DNA from: Magnetococcales bacterium
GTDB lineage: Bacteria > Pseudomonadota > Magnetococcia > Magnetococcales > JADGCH01
Assembly (NCBI GenBank): GCA_015229115.1
Contig: JADGCH010000012.1
Coordinates: 1-49,922, forward strand
Reading direction: 5' to 3'
DNA length: 49,922 nucleotides
This document shows, one piece after another, positions 26,594 to 34,688 of this stretch. Position 1 is the stretch's first letter; every line of letters begins with the position of its first letter. The position numbers and the translations under genes are program-made. Below the pieces are notes generated by a model that was not told the DNA's origin, made no database searches, and saw nothing but the letters and a program-made list of their open reading frames with translations.

Positions 26594-27564
26594 TCGCCCA
26601 GGCTACTGCCGTCCTGCAATCAGAGGCTGAAGCCATTCTGGCCATGGCAACACGCCTGGATCATCCTTTCGTCGAGGCCATCCGGTTGCTGTTGGCCTGT
26701 CGAGGTCGGACTGTGGTCACCGGCATGGGCAAATCAGGTCTGATCGGCCGTAAAATTGCCGCCACTCTGGCCAGTACCGGTACACCAGCCCTGTTTCTCC
26801 ACCCGGCCGAGGGAAGTCACGGTGACATTGGCATGCTGGCAGCGCAGGATGTGGTGCTGGCTCTCTCTAACAGCGGTGAGACATGGGAACTGCTGACCTT
26901 GCTACCGAGCATCAAACGACTGGGTGTTCCGCTGATCAGTCTGGTAGGCCGCATCCACTCGACACTGGCACGCATGAGCGATGTCGTGCTGGATGTCACG
27001 GTGAACAGTGAAGCGTGCCCCATGGGGCTGGCACCGACCCGTTCGACCACGGCAGCGTTAGCCATGGGGGACGCGCTGGCCATGGTGCTGTTGCAGCAAC
27101 GGGGGTTCAATCGGGAACAATTTGCCCTACTGCATCCGGGTGGACATCTTGGACGGCGTTTATTGCTCCATGTCTCCGACCTGATGCTGTGTGGTGATGC
27201 CATTCCACTGGTACAGGGAACTGACTCCGTACAACAGGCGTTATGGCAGATGACCAGTAAACATCTCGGTATGACCGGTGTGCTGGATGAATCGCAACGG
27301 CTGGTTGGCATCATTACCGATGGTGATATACGCCGCCATCTGGAAAACGACAACGCCCTGCTATGTCGTAGCAGCTCGGCTATCATGACGACCAATCCCA
27401 AAAAAATTGCTGGTGATGCCTTGGCAGTCGACGCCTTACGGCGTATGGAGACCCATAAAATCACCTGCCTGTTTGTTGTCGATGATGTCGAAACGGTGAC
27501 AGGTGTCATACATTTGCATACGTTATTGTCAGCAGGTCTGAGCGATCAGGACGTACCAGAATGA
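26566..27564 (+). CDS. kdsD: Arabinose-5-phosphate isomerase
   Basis: KdsD converts ribulose 5-phosphate to arabinose 5-phosphate, the first step to the Kdo sugar of lipopolysaccharide. The SIS domain has VVTGMGKSGLIGRKIAATLASTGTPALF, HPAEGSHGDIGM and LSNSGETWELLTLLP, then LAPTRSTTAALAMGDALAM. Two CBS domains follow (HVSDLM; GMTGVLDESQRLVGIITDGDIRR; IMTTNPKKI), all standard. The TTG at 26566 has AGGGAG 9 bases upstream and is preferred, giving 332 residues; an ATG at 26539 with no site would add nine residues. It overlaps the methyltransferase gene and the lptC start (ATGA). The phosphatase gene kdsC, often between kdsD and lptC, is absent here. Confidence 0.93.
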   Translation: MAQATDTAIIAQATAVLQSEAEAILAMATRLDHPFVEAIRLLLACRGRTVVTGMGKSGLIGRKIAATLASTGTPALFLHPAEGSHGDIGMLAAQDVVLALSNSGETWELLTLLPSIKRLGVPLISLVGRIHSTLARMSDVVLDVTVNSEACPMGLAPTRSTTAALAMGDALAMVLLQQRGFNREQFALLHPGGHLGRRLLLHVSDLMLCGDAIPLVQGTDSVQQALWQMTSKHLGMTGVLDESQRLVGIITDGDIRRHLENDNALLCRSSSAIMTTNPKKIAGDALAVDALRRMETHKITCLFVVDDVETVTGVIHLHTLLSAGLSDQDVPE

Positions 27565-28133
27565 AGCAATATCTGAAATATCTTTTCCTTATCAGCTCTG
27601 GTGCCGTCATTGCAATAGTGGCATGGAAATTGTATAATCACGGTACGAGAGAACTCAATGGTAGTCTGTCATCCCGGTCGCCCGATGCAACCGTATCGCG
27701 ATTGCAACTGACGGGTCTGCATTTGGTACAATACGATGGTGACCAAGTACGCTGGCAGATGAATGCGGCGCAAGCCAGCCATCAGGCTGATGACAGTATT
27801 ATCGTGCGTCACCCCGATTTGACCATTCGTCGTGCCCATGATGATGAGTTCTCGGTAGCGGCCTGCGATGGGCGTGTGGAACAGGCGACACGAGCTATGA
27901 GTTTTATGGGTGCCGTCCATGTCAGCGATGAACGGGGCAATTTGTTGTTGACCGATCAGCTTTCCTTTGATCCGGAACGCAACATGCTGCATACGCAGTC
28001 ACATTTTGTCCTGGAAGGCAGCAAGGTGCGTCTGTCAGGGGTTGGGCTGCAGCTTAATCCAGACAACCGCTCCATGAGTGTCCTGAAGCAGGTTCGTATG
28101 GTGGTACCGAAAGGATGGAAGAATCTTGTCTAG
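27561..28133 (+). CDS. lptC: LPS export system protein LptC
   Basis: 190 residues, the usual LptC length. A single N-terminal membrane anchor (YLFLISSGAVIAIVAWKLY) is followed by a periplasmic jellyroll-type domain. LTGLHLVQYDGDQVRWQMNAAQASH and RVEQATRAMSFMGAVHVSDERG show the strand pattern of the LptC/LptA fold. LptC receives lipopolysaccharide from the inner-membrane LptBFG transporter and passes it to LptA. The start overlaps the kdsD stop (ATGA) and the end overlaps lptA by 8 bases. lptF and lptG are not in the window. Sequence is diverged, as normal for LptC, but position is decisive. Confidence 0.9.
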   Translation: MKQYLKYLFLISSGAVIAIVAWKLYNHGTRELNGSLSSRSPDATVSRLQLTGLHLVQYDGDQVRWQMNAAQASHQADDSIIVRHPDLTIRRAHDDEFSVAACDGRVEQATRAMSFMGAVHVSDERGNLLLTDQLSFDPERNMLHTQSHFVLEGSKVRLSGVGLQLNPDNRSMSVLKQVRMVVPKGWKNLV

Positions 28134-28725
28134 TCGCAGTTATCACGCTGTCCTGTCGGTACTGTTTGGTGTGTCCCTTGCCGATGTCAGCTGGGCAGCT
28201 GATTTGGCCCGCGCGTCGTCTAGCGAGCGAACGCCTCTGGTGATCACCTCGGATCGTCTCGATATGAACGATCGTGACCATCAGGCTGTTTTTTCCGGGC
28301 AGGTACGTGTCGTTGAGGGAGGGTTGCAACTCAATGCCGACCGGATGGTGGTTACCTATTATACCCCGGCGGCAAGTCGTAAAAAAGGAAGCAGCCAGCA
28401 GGGTCTGCAGATACGCGAGGTGCGTGCCGATGGTCGGGTGGTCATGCAACAGGCTGGTAGCCGCGGTGAGGCAGAACGGGCTGTTTACAAAGTGACGGAA
28501 CGCACCCTAGCCTTGATTGGAGACCAGCGAGCTGCCGTAGTACAGCGCGGAGAAGACCGGATGGAAGGCAACCAGATTCTGGTTGCCCTGACCCAGGATC
28601 ACCGTGTTGAGCGTTTATCGGTGCAAGGTAACGAGAAACGGCGGGTCGCCGTGCGTGTCATGCCTTCCTCGACCGGCATCCTACCGGCGGGTGGTGCAGC
28701 ACCAGCGGGTGAGCGTGAACGGTGA
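28126..28725 (+). CDS. lptA: LPS transport periplasmic protein LptA
   Basis: 199 residues from a TTG at 28126, preceded by a GGAAG-type site. A signal peptide ends at about DVSWAADL. The mature protein has the repeated OstA/LptA strand pattern: PLVITSDRLDMNDRDHQAVFSGQVRVVEGGLQLNADRMVVTY in outline (residues 38-79), then VRADGRVVMQQAGSRGEAERA and RTLALIGD. LptA forms the periplasmic bridge that carries lipopolysaccharide to the outer membrane. The C-terminal tail from about 175 is Gly/Ala/Pro-rich and looks disordered. The stop overlaps the GTG start of lptB (GTGA). Confidence 0.93.
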   Translation: MSSRSYHAVLSVLFGVSLADVSWAADLARASSSERTPLVITSDRLDMNDRDHQAVFSGQVRVVEGGLQLNADRMVVTYYTPAASRKKGSSQQGLQIREVRADGRVVMQQAGSRGEAERAVYKVTERTLALIGDQRAAVVQRGEDRMEGNQILVALTQDHRVERLSVQGNEKRRVAVRVMPSSTGILPAGGAAPAGERER

Positions 28726-29459
28726 CCGTGGCCAAGCAGCAACGACTCGAAGCACGGGGGATTTGCAAGCTGTTTCGTGGACGTCCGGTTGTTGACCAAG
28801 TCGATTTGACGGTGGCACCAGGGGAAGTCGTAGGATTGTTGGGGCCCAACGGGGCCGGCAAAACGACCACTTTTTACATCCTGACGGGCCTGATTGCGCC
28901 TGATCGTGGCACCATCTGGCTCAATGAGCAGGACATTACCAGCGAGCCCATCTACCGGCGTGCGCGTATGGGGATCTCCTATCTGCCGCAGGAGCCCTCG
29001 GTGTTCCGCCGGTTGACCGTGCGGGATAACATCCTTGCCATTCTGGAAACGCGACCATTGGATCCGTCCAGCCGCATGGAACGACTGGAAACGCTGCTGG
29101 AAGATCTCGGTGTGGCCCATGTAGCCCATCTGCACGGTTATGCCCTCTCGGGAGGAGAGCGCAGGCGTGTGGAAGTGGCACGTGCACTAGCGATCGAACC
29201 TTGCTATGTGCTGTTGGATGAACCCTTTGCCGGGGTTGATCCACTGGCGGTGGAGGATATACAAGCCATCATCCGTCATCTTAAACAACGTGGTATCGGT
29301 GTTCTGATCACCGACCATAATGTGCGTGAAACGCTCGGCATCTGTGATCGGGCATGCATCATGGCTGCTGGTCGGGTACTGGCCAGTGGCCATCCCGATC
29401 AGATTGTCAGGGATCAACATGTACGCCAGAGGTATCTTGGAGACCGTTTTCACCTCTAG
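28722..29459 (+). CDS. lptB: LPS export ABC transporter ATP-binding protein LptB
   Basis: 245 residues from a GTG at 28722 that overlaps the lptA stop. Walker A is GLLGPNGAGKTTTFY at about 39-53, the Q-loop region is ISYLPQEPSVFRRLTV, the signature is LSGGERRRVEVARAL, and Walker B is CYVLLDEPFAGVDPLA; the switch is TDHNVRETL. The PQEPSVFRRLTV stretch and the DHNVRETL ending are specific to LptB among ABC proteins. LptB drives extraction of lipopolysaccharide from the inner membrane with LptF and LptG, which must be encoded elsewhere. It is followed after 39 bases by rpoN, a widely conserved order. Confidence 0.97.
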   Translation: MTVAKQQRLEARGICKLFRGRPVVDQVDLTVAPGEVVGLLGPNGAGKTTTFYILTGLIAPDRGTIWLNEQDITSEPIYRRARMGISYLPQEPSVFRRLTVRDNILAILETRPLDPSSRMERLETLLEDLGVAHVAHLHGYALSGGERRRVEVARALAIEPCYVLLDEPFAGVDPLAVEDIQAIIRHLKQRGIGVLITDHNVRETLGICDRACIMAAGRVLASGHPDQIVRDQHVRQRYLGDRFHL

Positions 29460-29498
29460 GCATTGGATCAACTGAAGCAATGGAGAAGAGGACAGCAC

Positions 29499-30998
29499 AT
29501 GTCGCTTGGTTTGGAATTAAAACTGCGCATGGGTATGCATCTGGTGATGACACCCCAGCTGCAGATGGCTATTCGCCTATTACAGATGTCCAGTCTGGAA
29601 CTGACTGACTATCTGCAGGAAGAGCTGGACCGGAACCCTCTGCTGGAAAGAGAAGATGAGGAAGAAGGTGGCTTTGACTCGCTGGCCAGTAGCGACAGTT
29701 CTGAACTGGCCTTTGGTGATGAGGGTGCTGCCAACCAAGCCGCCCTGCCGTTTGATCACGATGGCGCTCCTGACAACTTTGAGGATGAGCCCGTCGCTAC
29801 CACGCAGCTGGAAGGGGATCTTCCCAATATCGACGCCCAGTGGTCCGATATTTACGATACCAGTGGCTCGGATCATTTCGATGGTGATGAGTCCCCTCCC
29901 CTGGAAAACATGCTGTCACGTGCCGGATCACTCACCGATCATCTGACTTGGCAACTGGGGCTGTCCGTCTTCAACGAACGTGAACGCCTGCTGGGTGGTG
30001 TCATCATTGATGCTATCGATGACAACGGCTATCTGACCACTCCCCTGATGAGTCTGGCTGAGTTGGCCAATGCCTCCATGGATGAAATGGAAGATGCCCT
30101 GGTACTGGTGCAGTCGCTTGAGCCAGCTGGCGTCGCAGCCCGCTCACTGGCCGAGTGTCTCAGTCTTCAGCTGAAAAACATGGGTATGGCCAAGGCTCCC
30201 TACACCACCCTGCTGGAACACCTGGATGATCTGGCGCGGCGCGATTTCCGCAAACTGGGCCGACTGCTGAAGCTGAGCGAGGAAGAACTGGCTGGTGTCG
30301 TCGCAGTGATCCAGTCGCTTAATCCCAAACCGGGACTGGAGTTTGGCAGCGACCAGACCCGCTACATCGCCCCGGATGTTTTTGTCCGTAAGCAAAATGG
30401 CGAATGGGTCTGCGAGATCAACGCCGATACTGTACCCAAATTGCGTCTTAACCGTTTCTACCAAAACGCCATTGACCGTAATCTGCCCGAACAGGATAAA
30501 CGTTTTCTGATCGAGAATACCCGTTCGGCCCAATGGCTGCTTAAAAGTCTGGAACAGCGATCCAGCACCATCTATCGGGTCGCTGAGAGCATCGTTCGTT
30601 TCCAGAAGGATTTTCTGGAGTATGGCGCCGAGTATCTCAAGCCTTTAATCCTAAAGGATGTTGCCGAAGACATCGGGGTGCACGAGTCAACGGCCTCGCG
30701 TGTCACCAGCAACAAATTCATGCACACCCCCCGTGGCATTTTTGAATTGAAATATTTCTTCTCCTCATCGCTCAATGCCAGCGACGCTGGAGACAACCTC
30801 TCTGCGGAGGCCGTCAAATACAAGATCCGTCGCTTGGTTGACAGTGAATCGACACGTCGTCCCTATTCCGACGAGGCCTTGGCCAAATTCCTCAAGGCCC
30901 AGGGGGTCATTGTCGCGCGGCGTACCATCGCCAAGTATCGTGAAGCGATGGGTATTCCCTCTTCTTCACGGCGTAAACAGCTGCAGGTTGATGGTTAA
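29499..30998 (+). CDS. rpoN: RNA polymerase sigma-54 factor
   Basis: 499 residues from the ATG at 29499, with an AGAGGA site; an ATG-less longer start would add 12 residues. Region I is the Gln/Leu-rich LVMTPQLQMAIRLLQMSSLEL at the N-terminus, which contacts activators, followed by an acidic region II (about 50-130). The core-binding and helix-turn-helix parts follow: NPKPGLEFG, HESTASRVTSNKFMHTPRG, and the RpoN box as ARRTIAKYREAMGIP near the C-terminus, with Ile for the usual Val. RpoN directs transcription from -24/-12 promoters and needs AAA+ activators. No activator gene is in this window and no clear -24/-12 promoter was found. The last 8 bases overlap rapZ. Confidence 0.97.
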   Translation: MSLGLELKLRMGMHLVMTPQLQMAIRLLQMSSLELTDYLQEELDRNPLLEREDEEEGGFDSLASSDSSELAFGDEGAANQAALPFDHDGAPDNFEDEPVATTQLEGDLPNIDAQWSDIYDTSGSDHFDGDESPPLENMLSRAGSLTDHLTWQLGLSVFNERERLLGGVIIDAIDDNGYLTTPLMSLAELANASMDEMEDALVLVQSLEPAGVAARSLAECLSLQLKNMGMAKAPYTTLLEHLDDLARRDFRKLGRLLKLSEEELAGVVAVIQSLNPKPGLEFGSDQTRYIAPDVFVRKQNGEWVCEINADTVPKLRLNRFYQNAIDRNLPEQDKRFLIENTRSAQWLLKSLEQRSSTIYRVAESIVRFQKDFLEYGAEYLKPLILKDVAEDIGVHESTASRVTSNKFMHTPRGIFELKYFFSSSLNASDAGDNLSAEAVKYKIRRLVDSESTRRPYSDEALAKFLKAQGVIVARRTIAKYREAMGIPSSSRRKQLQVDG

Positions 30999-31893
30999 AA
31001 CCTCGATTCGCTATTTGGTGCTGGTAACAGGTTTTTCTGGTTCAGGTCGATCCAGTACCCTCAAATATCTGGAAGATCTTGGTTTCTTCTGGATTGATAA
31101 CCTGCCGTTGCAGCTGGTACCTGCCTTCATGGACTACCTGGTTGAGGAGGAAGTGCAGCGTTACCATCGCGGCGCCATTGGCATTCATATGCGTGGGCCC
31201 GGTTGTCAAACGCTGCTCGATAACTGTCGCCAGCAATTGCTGACGCAGGTAGAACAGGTTGACATTCTGTTTCTGGAGGCTAATTTCGAGCAGCTGGTAC
31301 GTCGCTACCGCGAGACACGGCGGCGTCATCCGCTGGCTATTGATCGTACCGTACGGGAAGCTATTGAGCTGGAGGCAACCTATCTCGAGCCGCTGCGCGC
31401 CATGGCCGACCTTATTATCGATACCTCCGCCACGACGGTCCCTGCCCTTAAGGATCGACTTGACATGCTGTTTCATACCGAACTGGGCCAAAGCCCGGAT
31501 CTGATGATTTTTCTGCGCTCGTTTGGCTTCAAATATGGCACCAACAGCGATGCTGACATGGTGCTGGATGGACGGTTCCTGGCTAATCCTTACTACGACC
31601 CGTCGCTGCGCCATCTGACCGGTCTGGACGAGCCGGTCCAGCGTTTTCTGGAACAGAGCCATGAAGCAGAAGAGTTTCTCGACCGATTACAGGCACTGTT
31701 CGACTATCTGGTTCCCCGCTACCGTCAGGAAAAAAAGCGCTATCTGACGGTCGATATCGGCTGCACTGGCGGACAACACCGTTCCGTCTACCTGGTGACA
31801 CGACTGGCGCAGCGACTGACCCACAAGGGATTTCAGGTGTTGTCACGCCACCGCGACCTTAACTTAGGCCATACTCAAGAATTTTGCCTATAA
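30991..31893 (+). CDS. rapZ: RNase adapter / P-loop NTPase RapZ
   Basis: 300 residues starting MVKTSIRYLV; the ATG at 30991 overlaps the rpoN stop. A longer open frame upstream is inside rpoN and has no family similarity. The P-loop is GFSGSGRSSTLKYLEDLGFF, followed by WIDNLPLQLVP; SFGFKYGT, DMVLDGRFLANPYYDP and DIGCTGGQHRSVYL are the other family blocks. In E. coli RapZ senses glucosamine-6-phosphate and guides RNase E to the small RNA GlmZ; elsewhere its role is less defined. hpf and ptsN, commonly between rpoN and rapZ, are missing. The 3' end overlaps mtaB convergently by 35 bases. Confidence 0.96.
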   Translation: MVKTSIRYLVLVTGFSGSGRSSTLKYLEDLGFFWIDNLPLQLVPAFMDYLVEEEVQRYHRGAIGIHMRGPGCQTLLDNCRQQLLTQVEQVDILFLEANFEQLVRRYRETRRRHPLAIDRTVREAIELEATYLEPLRAMADLIIDTSATTVPALKDRLDMLFHTELGQSPDLMIFLRSFGFKYGTNSDADMVLDGRFLANPYYDPSLRHLTGLDEPVQRFLEQSHEAEEFLDRLQALFDYLVPRYRQEKKRYLTVDIGCTGGQHRSVYLVTRLAQRLTHKGFQVLSRHRDLNLGHTQEFCL

Positions 31894-33223
31894 ACAACAC
31901 TTTTTCTGCGTCCCAGCTACACAGTAACGCTTCACGGACGGCACCGATCTCCTGATGAGAGAGTCGATCGGTCGTTGTATGCCCCTCAACCGGAAGAAAC
32001 CATTCACTGCGCCCCCTAAAATCGACCCCCCCCTGGCTATCTGTCGTAATCGACTCCATCAAGACCCGTGCGATGCGGCCAATGTACCTGTTGGCGACCG
32101 TTGTGCAGACCTGCTGACCCATGGCACGCAACTGACCGGATCGCTGTCGCATCACATCAGCCGTTACCCGTGACCGCTGCGGAAAACTGGCCGCTGCCGT
32201 ACCAGGCCGATCTGAATAGCGAAACAGATGGGGCAAGGCAATCTCAGCCTGTTCAACCAGAGCACAGCTGTTGTCAAAGGCTGCACTCGTTTCACCAGGA
32301 AACCCCACAATCAGATCAGCCCCTAACAACAGATCCGGCCGCGCCTGACGCAATTGCGCCACGATCGTCAACAATTGCTGACGATGATAACGACGGTGCA
32401 TGCGCTTCAGGATCAAGTCATCTCCCGACTGCACCGACAGGTGCAAATGAGGGCAGACGCGCTGTTCCGTGGCCAACAGACGGATGAAGGGTTCATCGAT
32501 ATCCGTCGGATCAATGGATGACAGACGGAGGCGGGCATGGCGTGGCCAGTCGACCAGCAGGTCACGTATCAGATCCGTCAATGTCATAGTCGGAACCAGA
32601 TCACGGCCATAACTGCCCAGGTTGATGCCCGTCAGGACCAGTTCATGGTAGCCAGACTGAAGCAATCGCCTAGCCTGCGCCAAAACCGATTGCGGCGGTT
32701 CCGATCGACTCGGCCCCCGTAATTGGGGAATAAGGCAGAAGGTACAGCGTTCATCACAACCATTTTGTACCTGTAACCAGGCACGAGCACGCTCATGAAG
32801 CGTGCTGGCCCAATCCCATGGCAGGAGGGGTGACAGGGGTACAACCAGATCATGCTGTGGTCGCAGATCGTGAAGCAGTTGCGGGAATTTCTGCTTATCC
32901 TGATTACCAAACACCATGGTGACACCGGGTATATCGGCCAGTGCCTGACGATGGCGCTCGGCATAGCAACCTGTGACTACAACACGGGCCTGCGGATGGT
33001 TGCGCACAGCTCGATGAATTTCCTGTCGAGCCTGCCGGTCACTCTCTGCTGTAACAGAACAGGTATTGATGACAACGAGGTCCAGCACATCACCATCAAC
33101 GGCTTGGCGGTAACCCTGTTGTCGGGCACACTGGTACAACCACTCACTGTCAACCTGATTGACACGACAGCCCAATGTGACTACAGCCACGGTCGGTTCG
33201 ACAGTCGGCTCGATTGATAACAT
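31859..33223 (-). CDS. mtaB: tRNA threonylcarbamoyladenosine methylthiotransferase MtaB
   Basis: 454 residues from the ATG at 33223, which has GAAGAG a few bases upstream; longer starts at 33253 and 33307 exist. The N-terminal UPF0004 domain has three cysteines (TLGCRVNQVDSEW, INTCSVT, VTGCYAERH) that hold the auxiliary cluster. The radical SAM motif is NGCDERCTFCLIPQLRG (CxxxCxxC), with GINLGSYGRDL, RLRLSSIDP, HLHLSVQSGDD and LGADLIVGFPGET following. These blocks fit MtaB more than MiaB or RimO. The enzyme adds a methylthio group to t6A at position 37 of certain tRNAs. tsaB, which takes part in making t6A, lies 6 kb away. Confidence 0.93.
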   Translation of the reverse strand: MLSIEPTVEPTVAVVTLGCRVNQVDSEWLYQCARQQGYRQAVDGDVLDLVVINTCSVTAESDRQARQEIHRAVRNHPQARVVVTGCYAERHRQALADIPGVTMVFGNQDKQKFPQLLHDLRPQHDLVVPLSPLLPWDWASTLHERARAWLQVQNGCDERCTFCLIPQLRGPSRSEPPQSVLAQARRLLQSGYHELVLTGINLGSYGRDLVPTMTLTDLIRDLLVDWPRHARLRLSSIDPTDIDEPFIRLLATEQRVCPHLHLSVQSGDDLILKRMHRRYHRQQLLTIVAQLRQARPDLLLGADLIVGFPGETSAAFDNSCALVEQAEIALPHLFRYSDRPGTAAASFPQRSRVTADVMRQRSGQLRAMGQQVCTTVANRYIGRIARVLMESITTDSQGGVDFRGRSEWFLPVEGHTTTDRLSHQEIGAVREALLCSWDAEKVLFIGKILEYGLS

Positions 33224-33305
33224 CGACTCTTCACTCTCGCATTCTACTTGCATCGTCCTGGAACTTATGGTATCGATTCTCCAGTCACAATGCGAGGTAA
33301 AAACC

Positions 33306-34688
33306 ATGCCACTGACACCACAAGCGGCGATTCCACCCTTGGTCCACGCCGTTTTGAATGAAATTCACCGTTTATGCCATCCGATTTACCTCTCTGGAGA
33401 GTTTTTACATCGCTGTCTCTCCAATCAGCCCTTACCGGACGAGCTGGAAATTCTGACTCCCAACTCACTGGTGGAATTACGACCCAAACTGATTCAAGCA
33501 GGTTTGATTGCAGCCAATCATGGTATGAACGACCATCTGCAACATCGGCTGCTCATTCCCATCAGAAATCAGACTGCCCCCAAAGCCATTGAGATGACCC
33601 ATTTTACCGGGCATGTCATTGACGATCTCAACGTGCGCGATATCACCATTAACGCCATGGCTTGGTGCTGGCCCAACGGCCCCCTGATTGATCCATTTCT
33701 AGGTTTACAGGATCTGGCCCAGAAACGCATCCGTCTGGTGCACGGGCTGGCCACGCTGGAACAGGATCCCCTCAATGCACTGCGCTTTTTCCGCTTCATG
33801 TTACAGCTACCCGGTGAACCCGATGCAGAAGATTGGCAGGCCATTGAAAACGGCTCTCTGTCTCATGTTGCCAAGGATCGGTTGCGTGCTGAAATGGACC
33901 AGGTATTAACCCTGCCACTGCAGGATTCACGCAGCCAGCGCTACCTATTGCGCCTGTTCAAGACGCCATCAGGATCGCACATCCTGCCTGAACTAGCCAA
34001 CATGCAAAACATCCCGCATGGCAATGACGATGCGCGCACCGCCTGGGATCACGTCATGGAGATGACGCTGGCCATCGCCCCACCCGAGGAAGGAGAAGAA
34101 GTGACGCTGCTCGACCTGCGCTGGGCGGCACTATTGCATGAAGTTGGACGCGGTCTGCCAGCCATGATGGCTGTCGATAACCCGGCCATGATTCGTCATG
34201 CCAGCCATCAACTGGTCCAGACCATTCTGACGAGGTTGCATTTTTCCAGAAGGAGGCAGCGCCGCATCCGTTTGTTACTGCAATACATGGATCTGTCGCT
34301 GGCTCTGTCCGATCGGGCACTCAGACGCATGATCGACCGTCGCATTCCGGTGGAAGGTGTATTCCGCCTCATCAAGGCCAAGGCTTCCTCCTGCCGTCAG
34401 GTTCCAGCTAACGATCTCAAGCGTATTCAGGATGAATACCAGCGGGTGATGCAACGCTGCCGTGTGATACGAACACAGATGGAGCAGCTGCATGTCAAGG
34501 ACTTAGCCCTCTCCGGCGGTGAGGTGGCTGACATGGTGCGCTTGCCACCTGGTCCATGGATCAGGCAGGTACAGAGTTACCTAGTTGAGTGGGTCGGTAC
34601 AGACATGCGTCGCAACAAGCGGGATACGCTGCAGTTGTGTGTACGCGAGTGGATCGTGCAGCATGCGATCCTGTCGTCACAGAAGTAG
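33306..34688 (+). CDS. Divergent tRNA nucleotidyltransferase/poly(A) polymerase-like protein with altered catalytic motifs
   Basis: 460 residues from the ATG at 33306 (GAGGT site upstream); a longer frame would run through the mtaB promoter region. The class II nucleotidyltransferase layout is recognisable: HFTGHVIDDLNVRDITINAMAW, LIDPFLGLQDLAQKRIRLV, EQDPLNALRFFRFM, and an HD-like segment LRWAALLHEVGRG. The catalytic part is unusual. Where active enzymes have GGxVRD the protein has YLSGEFLHRCL. The metal-binding DxD seems to be ELE in PDELEILTP, and the HD is HE. It may be inactive, regulatory, or a strongly diverged CCA-adding enzyme. No other CCA gene is in the window. Its stop abuts that of the convergent HD-GYP gene. 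Confidence 0.75.
   Translation: MPLTPQAAIPPLVHAVLNEIHRLCHPIYLSGEFLHRCLSNQPLPDELEILTPNSLVELRPKLIQAGLIAANHGMNDHLQHRLLIPIRNQTAPKAIEMTHFTGHVIDDLNVRDITINAMAWCWPNGPLIDPFLGLQDLAQKRIRLVHGLATLEQDPLNALRFFRFMLQLPGEPDAEDWQAIENGSLSHVAKDRLRAEMDQVLTLPLQDSRSQRYLLRLFKTPSGSHILPELANMQNIPHGNDDARTAWDHVMEMTLAIAPPEEGEEVTLLDLRWAALLHEVGRGLPAMMAVDNPAMIRHASHQLVQTILTRLHFSRRRQRRIRLLLQYMDLSLALSDRALRRMIDRRIPVEGVFRLIKAKASSCRQVPANDLKRIQDEYQRVMQRCRVIRTQMEQLHVKDLALSGGEVADMVRLPPGPWIRQVQSYLVEWVGTDMRRNKRDTLQLCVREWIVQHAILSSQK

Noticed and set aside
26817-27509. Minus-strand frame of 230 residues opposite kdsD
   Set aside because: Rich in Ser, Thr, Arg and Cys as expected of an antisense frame; kdsD on the other strand is unambiguous.
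30775-30990. Upstream extension of rapZ giving 372 residues
   Set aside because: The extra 72 residues are an off-frame reading of the end of rpoN and do not match RapZ, which begins at 30991.
33159-33305. N-terminal extension of the nucleotidyltransferase-like gene
   Set aside because: It overlaps the start of mtaB antisense and has no family similarity; a ribosome site favours 33306.
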